Shown here in pieces: positions 60,884 to 64,000 of a stretch of DNA of 64,000 bases. Position 1 is the stretch's first letter. Every line of letters begins with the position of its first letter. The notes under the pieces are model-generated. The model had not been told where the DNA came from. It searched no databases and was given only the letters and a program-made list of their open reading frames with translations. The DNA is taken from NCBI GenBank assembly GCA_004020645.1, contig SAQL01000018.1:81539-145538 (forward strand). The letters run 5' to 3'. Both the position numbers and the translations under genes were made by a program. Origin of the DNA: Mesorhizobium sp. GTDB lineage: Bacteria; Pseudomonadota; Alphaproteobacteria; Rhizobiales; Rhizobiaceae.

Positions 60884-61247
60884 AGATGCCGGAGCGGACT
60901 GCCTCCAGATAGGCAAGCACCTTGTCCGTCTTGCCCTCTCGAACGAGATCGTAGGCGGTCTTTCCCGCCCAGCCGGGGATCGGCTGATGCTTGAACCAGA
61001 TCGCCGCACGCTGTTCATCGCCGGCCATCTCGCCTGCCATCGCAAGGATACGGACAATCGGACTCAATGCGGCGTCGACCTTGCGCGCGCCGGTCTTGGC
61101 GGCAAGCGTGTTGCGCGCGACGCCGATCAGGCCCGCCAGTTCGGTCAGATTGACGCCCAGCAGTTCAGCCACCCGTCTTGCCGAAAGAAATGGCGTCCGT
61201 TCCTCGCCAAAGCGCGATGCTCTGATATCGAGGGCTGCGGTATTCAT
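60876..61247 (-). CDS. Xre/MbcA/ParS-family antitoxin
   Basis: 123 residues. An Xre-like helix-turn-helix (LSARRVAELLGVNLTELAGLIGVARNTLAAKTGARKVDAAL) and a C-terminal DUF2384 toxin-binding domain (WFKHQPIPGWAGKTAYDLVREGKTDKVLAYLEAVRSGIYA) are clear. It neutralises the RES toxin and probably represses the operon. Antitoxin first, toxin second and overlapping is the usual order. The ATG at 61247 follows AGGAACCTGT. Confidence 0.9.
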   Translation of the reverse strand: MNTAALDIRASRFGEERTPFLSARRVAELLGVNLTELAGLIGVARNTLAAKTGARKVDAALSPIVRILAMAGEMAGDEQRAAIWFKHQPIPGWAGKTAYDLVREGKTDKVLAYLEAVRSGIYA

Positions 61248-61332
61248 TACAGGTTCCTAGCACATTTTGAACATAGTGCAATCAAAGTATGTTCATTTTA
61301 CGCGAAATTCAAGCTCAACTAATGAATACCTC

Positions 61333-62574
61333 TTACCGCCTTCTCCTCGGCTTCTCCAATAGCGCGACGGTCTCGACATGCGGCGACCACAGGAACTGGT
61401 CGATCGGCGTCACGCTTTTCAGGGCGTAGCCGCCGTCGATCAGGATGCGCAGGTCCCGCGCCAGCGTCACCGGATTGCAGGAAACCGCGGCGACCAGCGG
61501 CACGTCGGAACGGGCAATCTGCTTCGACTGGTCTTCGGCGCCGGCGCGGGGCGGATCGAAGACGACGCCGTCGAAGGCATTCAACTCCTTGAATGTGAGC
61601 GGCCGCCGAAACAGGTCGCGGCGTTCGCTGGTCACACGCTTCAGACCGCTGGCGAAACGGAACGCCCGGTCGAGCGCCGAAAGCGCTGCCGCATCCCCCT
61701 CCACCGCATGGACTTCCGACTTGGCGGCGAGGCGCAGCGCAAAGCTGCCGCAGCCGGCGAAGAGATCGGCGATCTTCTTGGCGCGCGCGAGGTGCCGGCC
61801 GACGATGTCGGCCATCGTCTGCTCGGCGGCCTCGGTAGCCTGCAGGAAGGCGCCCGGCGGTACCGCGACCGCGACGCCACCGAACGTGACAACCGGCTTT
61901 TTGGGCTCGATTATGATCTCGCCATCGATCGAAAGCCTTGCCAGCCCCTGAGCGATGACGAAATTGGAGGCGACGCGGCGCTGGTTCTCGCCGAGCTTGC
62001 CGGATTCGTGAACCGCGACATCGAGGCCGGAACCGGTCACCGTGACCGTCATGCGGAACGATTTCGTCGTTGCGCAAACCAATTCGGCGAGTGCTCTCAG
62101 ACGGTCGAGCATTGCGACGATCTCGGGCAGCGAGATCGGGCATTCCTCGATGGAAATGATTTCGGACGAAAGCGCGCGAACGAAGCCGAGCAGCATGCCG
62201 GCCTCGCTCCGTCGGGCGGTGAACACGACGCGCCGACGCGTCCGCGGCGCGCACGGCACCAGCGCGTCAATGTCGCAAGTGATGCCCTTGCTGTTGAGCG
62301 CATGCGCAACCTTGTCGCGCTTCCACCGATGATAAGCTTCGGCCTCAAGATGCTGGATGGCGCAGCCGCCGCATTCGGTGAAATGCCGACAGGCAGGGTC
62401 GATGCGAAGCGGCGAAGCCTCCAGCACCGACATCAGCGTGGCACGGTCCTTTTCGCGCGCGGCGGTGACGGTTTCACCGGGCAGCGTGAACGGAATGAAA
62501 AGCTCGCCGGTTTCGGTCTCGGCGACGCCGTCGGCCTGTGAGCCCAGCCTTGTGATCGTGAAGCGCGCGTTCAT
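61333..62574 (-). CDS. 23S rRNA m5U methyltransferase, RumA/TrmA family
   Basis: 413 residues. An N-terminal TRAM-like domain is followed by [4Fe-4S] Cys in CRHFTECGGCAIQH, SAM motif ADLFAGCGSFALRLA, DPPRAG and the catalytic Cys in AVSCNPVTLARD. It methylates uridine to m5U in 23S rRNA. The ATG at 62574 overlaps the tlyA stop by four bases (ATGA), so the two rRNA modification genes are coupled. Confidence 0.92.
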   Translation of the reverse strand: MNARFTITRLGSQADGVAETETGELFIPFTLPGETVTAAREKDRATLMSVLEASPLRIDPACRHFTECGGCAIQHLEAEAYHRWKRDKVAHALNSKGITCDIDALVPCAPRTRRRVVFTARRSEAGMLLGFVRALSSEIISIEECPISLPEIVAMLDRLRALAELVCATTKSFRMTVTVTGSGLDVAVHESGKLGENQRRVASNFVIAQGLARLSIDGEIIIEPKKPVVTFGGVAVAVPPGAFLQATEAAEQTMADIVGRHLARAKKIADLFAGCGSFALRLAAKSEVHAVEGDAAALSALDRAFRFASGLKRVTSERRDLFRRPLTFKELNAFDGVVFDPPRAGAEDQSKQIARSDVPLVAAVSCNPVTLARDLRILIDGGYALKSVTPIDQFLWSPHVETVALLEKPRRRR

Positions 62575-63365
62575 CGGCCTCCGATCCCCCTGTTCTCGAC
62601 TCCGGCGTCCTTGATCCCGGCGAGCAGGAACTCGCGGTTGCCGTCGCCGCCTTCGATCGGCGACAGATGCAGTCCGAGCGAGCGCCAGCCCGGGACGCCG
62701 TCGAGCCAATCCTGCAGCAGGCCGGCAACCCGCGCGGCATCGTATGGATCTCTCAGCAAGCCGCCCTTGCCGATCGCCTCGCGGCCCGCCTCGAATTGCG
62801 GCTTGACCAAAAATATTGCTCTGGCGCCGCTCCTGGCAATGGCGAGCGCCGGCGGCAGCGCCAGTTTCAACGAGATGAAGCTGACATCGGAGACGATAAA
62901 ATCCGGAATGCGATCGGCAAGATCGGCGGCGGTAAGATCACGGGCGTTCAATCCCTCGATCACCGTCACACGCGGATCGCCAGCGATATCCGGATGTATC
63001 TGGCCATGCCCGACATCGATCGCGGTGACATGTGCCGCGCCGCGTTCGAGCAAGACCTGAGTGAAGCCTCCGGTCGAGGCGCCGACGTCGAGCGCTTCGC
63101 TGCCGGCTGGATCGAGACCGAAATGATCGAGCCCGGCGATCAGCTTCAGCGCAGCGCGCGACACGTAACCGTGCGCCGGATCATCGACGGCTATAAGGCA
63201 ATCAGCCAGGACGGTCTGGCCGGGCTTGCGGGCGATGACGCCGTCAATCGTCACAGTACCGCGCTCGATCGCGTCGCGGGCGCGAGAGCGGCTGGGGAAC
63301 AGGCCGCGCGCGACGAGAAGTTCGTCGAGCCGCTGGCGTGTGCTGGCTGGCAAAGGGGAGTTCAT
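62571..63365 (-). CDS. tlyA: TlyA family 16S/23S rRNA 2'-O-methyltransferase / hemolysin-like
   Basis: 264 residues. The N-terminal S4 RNA-binding domain (QRLDELLVARGLFPSRSRARDAIERGTVTIDGV) and the RrmJ-like methyltransferase fold with ALDVGASTGGFTQVLLERGAAHVTAIDVGHGQ, SDVSFISLKLALPPAL and FLVKPQFEAGRE. It probably methylates rRNA at C1409/C1920-like positions. Followed by overlap with the m5U methyltransferase. Confidence 0.92.
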   Translation of the reverse strand: MNSPLPASTRQRLDELLVARGLFPSRSRARDAIERGTVTIDGVIARKPGQTVLADCLIAVDDPAHGYVSRAALKLIAGLDHFGLDPAGSEALDVGASTGGFTQVLLERGAAHVTAIDVGHGQIHPDIAGDPRVTVIEGLNARDLTAADLADRIPDFIVSDVSFISLKLALPPALAIARSGARAIFLVKPQFEAGREAIGKGGLLRDPYDAARVAGLLQDWLDGVPGWRSLGLHLSPIEGGDGNREFLLAGIKDAGVENRGIGGR

Positions 63366-63442
63366 CGGCCTTCATGGCGAATGCCTGTCACGAAGGCAAG
63401 GATATTGGGAAGACAACGAACATTTTGCGAAAGCGGCGAGCC

Positions 63443-63506
63443 CATCAGGTGCGCCACAATCTGTTGGAATACCGCACCAGGTCCGGCACAATGTTGGGAA
63501 CGATAT
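63443..63506. repeat. Two imperfect 32-base direct repeats
   Basis: CATCAGGTGCGCCACAAT... at 63443-63474 and CACCAGGTCCGGCACAAT... at 63475-63506 line up with several mismatches. They lie between tlyA and the GFA gene. This kind of CAGGTC-GGCACAA unit is common between genes in rhizobia. Confidence 0.45.
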
Positions 63507-63539
63507 GCTCGTGTTTCTGCCAGAACGTGAGGAGGACGG

Positions 63540-63941
63540 ATGCTGACCGGAACCTGCCATTGTGGCGCGGCCCACTGGACGTTGGAGGGCGATCCCGGCT
63601 CGATCACAGCCTGCAATTGCACGCTTTGCCGCCGCTATGGCGCGCTGTGGGCTTACGATTATGTTGACGAACGCATCCGCGTTGCGGGACCGACAAGGGC
63701 TTATACGCGCGCCGGAAAGGATGCCCCGTCGCTTGAGATTCTGTTCTGTCCGACATGCGCCTGCGTGCTGGCCTGGCGTGGCTTGCGCTCCAGTGCCGCC
63801 GGTCGCACTCGGATCGCCGTCAATGTGAGGCTTGCGCCGCCAGACACCGTCGCCGACCTGCCAATCGACCATTTCGACGGTCTCCATACGTTCGAGGACC
63901 TGCCGCGCGATGGTCGCTGCGTGCGCGATATGTGGTTCTAG
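63540..63941 (+). CDS. GFA-family (glutathione-dependent formaldehyde-activating-like) zinc protein
   Basis: 133 residues. Zinc ligands in GTCHCGAAHW (CxC), ACNCTLCRR (CxxC spacing) and FCPTCACVLAW match the GFA/CENP-V fold. The name formaldehyde-activating comes from one member; most are uncharacterised, so the activity is unknown. GAGGA precedes the ATG. Confidence 0.88.
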   Translation: MLTGTCHCGAAHWTLEGDPGSITACNCTLCRRYGALWAYDYVDERIRVAGPTRAYTRAGKDAPSLEILFCPTCACVLAWRGLRSSAAGRTRIAVNVRLAPPDTVADLPIDHFDGLHTFEDLPRDGRCVRDMWF

Positions 63942-64000
63942 TGGAAAAATCTGATGGAGTGGATGCCCCCTCCCGACGGCATCGCGATGTGCCAGTTTGG

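Overview
The window looks like a chromosome segment from a Mesorhizobium-like member of the Rhizobiales. The reasons are the high GC content, the GANTC methyltransferase CcrM, the neighbour order mutY / dciA / dsbA-like / smc, the order ispH-thrB-rnhA, a complete aa3 oxidase operon with rhizobial-type coxF, DUF983 and surf1, an IalB protein, and palindromic intergenic elements of a rhizobial kind. No tRNA, rRNA, CRISPR array, insertion sequence or prophage was recognised.

1-8.0 kb: an exopolysaccharide locus. Read leftward it encodes a UDP-glucuronate decarboxylase, a GalE-like epimerase, a cellulose-synthase-like GT2, a DUF995 protein, a GH26 glycanase and a second DUF995 protein that runs off the left edge. 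An AraC regulator stands divergently. The layout matches the Sinorhizobium meliloti arabinose-containing polysaccharide locus (cuxR / uxs1-uxe-apsS-apsH1-apsE-apsH2), which is controlled by c-di-GMP. Two genes here are broken: the first DUF995 gene has a frameshift, and a membrane-protein gene overlapping the start of the AraC gene has three indels.

8.5-11.8 kb: an SLC13-type permease, a small cysteine-rich metallothionein-like protein and an NDUFA9-like SDR. 12.1-19.4 kb: a sugar-uptake and catabolic operon. It has an XRE-cupin regulator, a ribose-type ABC transporter, a phosphotriesterase-family hydrolase, a GATase1-like protein, a PfkB kinase, a BtpA/SgcQ protein and a truncated coupled ORF. 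A perfect inverted repeat lies in front of the transporter. The substrate is not known and this is the least described system in the window.

19.9-37.3 kb: mostly core genes (UDP-glucuronate epimerase, smc, DsbA-like lipoprotein, dciA, mutY, two HAD hydrolases, ccrM, thrC, an M16 peptidase, a GNAT and a large membrane EAL protein). 37.4-44.3 kb: accessory genes (DUF2236, DUF4242 with a divergent LysR, a second LysR with a divergent exported SnoaL-like protein, a methyltransferase, a lytic transglycosylase). 44.4-51.8 kb: YqgE/AlgH, a DsbD-domain protein, a Prx5 peroxiredoxin, DUF2938, a histidine phosphatase, and rnhA-thrB-ispH.

50.6-57.1 kb: the aa3 cytochrome c oxidase operon ctaC-ctaD-ctaB-coxF-ctaG-ctaE-DUF983-surf1, all leftward. 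57.4-64 kb: IalB, a GNAT, tldD, an AbrB-type protein, a RES/Xre toxin-antitoxin pair, an m5U RNA methyltransferase coupled to tlyA, and a GFA-family protein.
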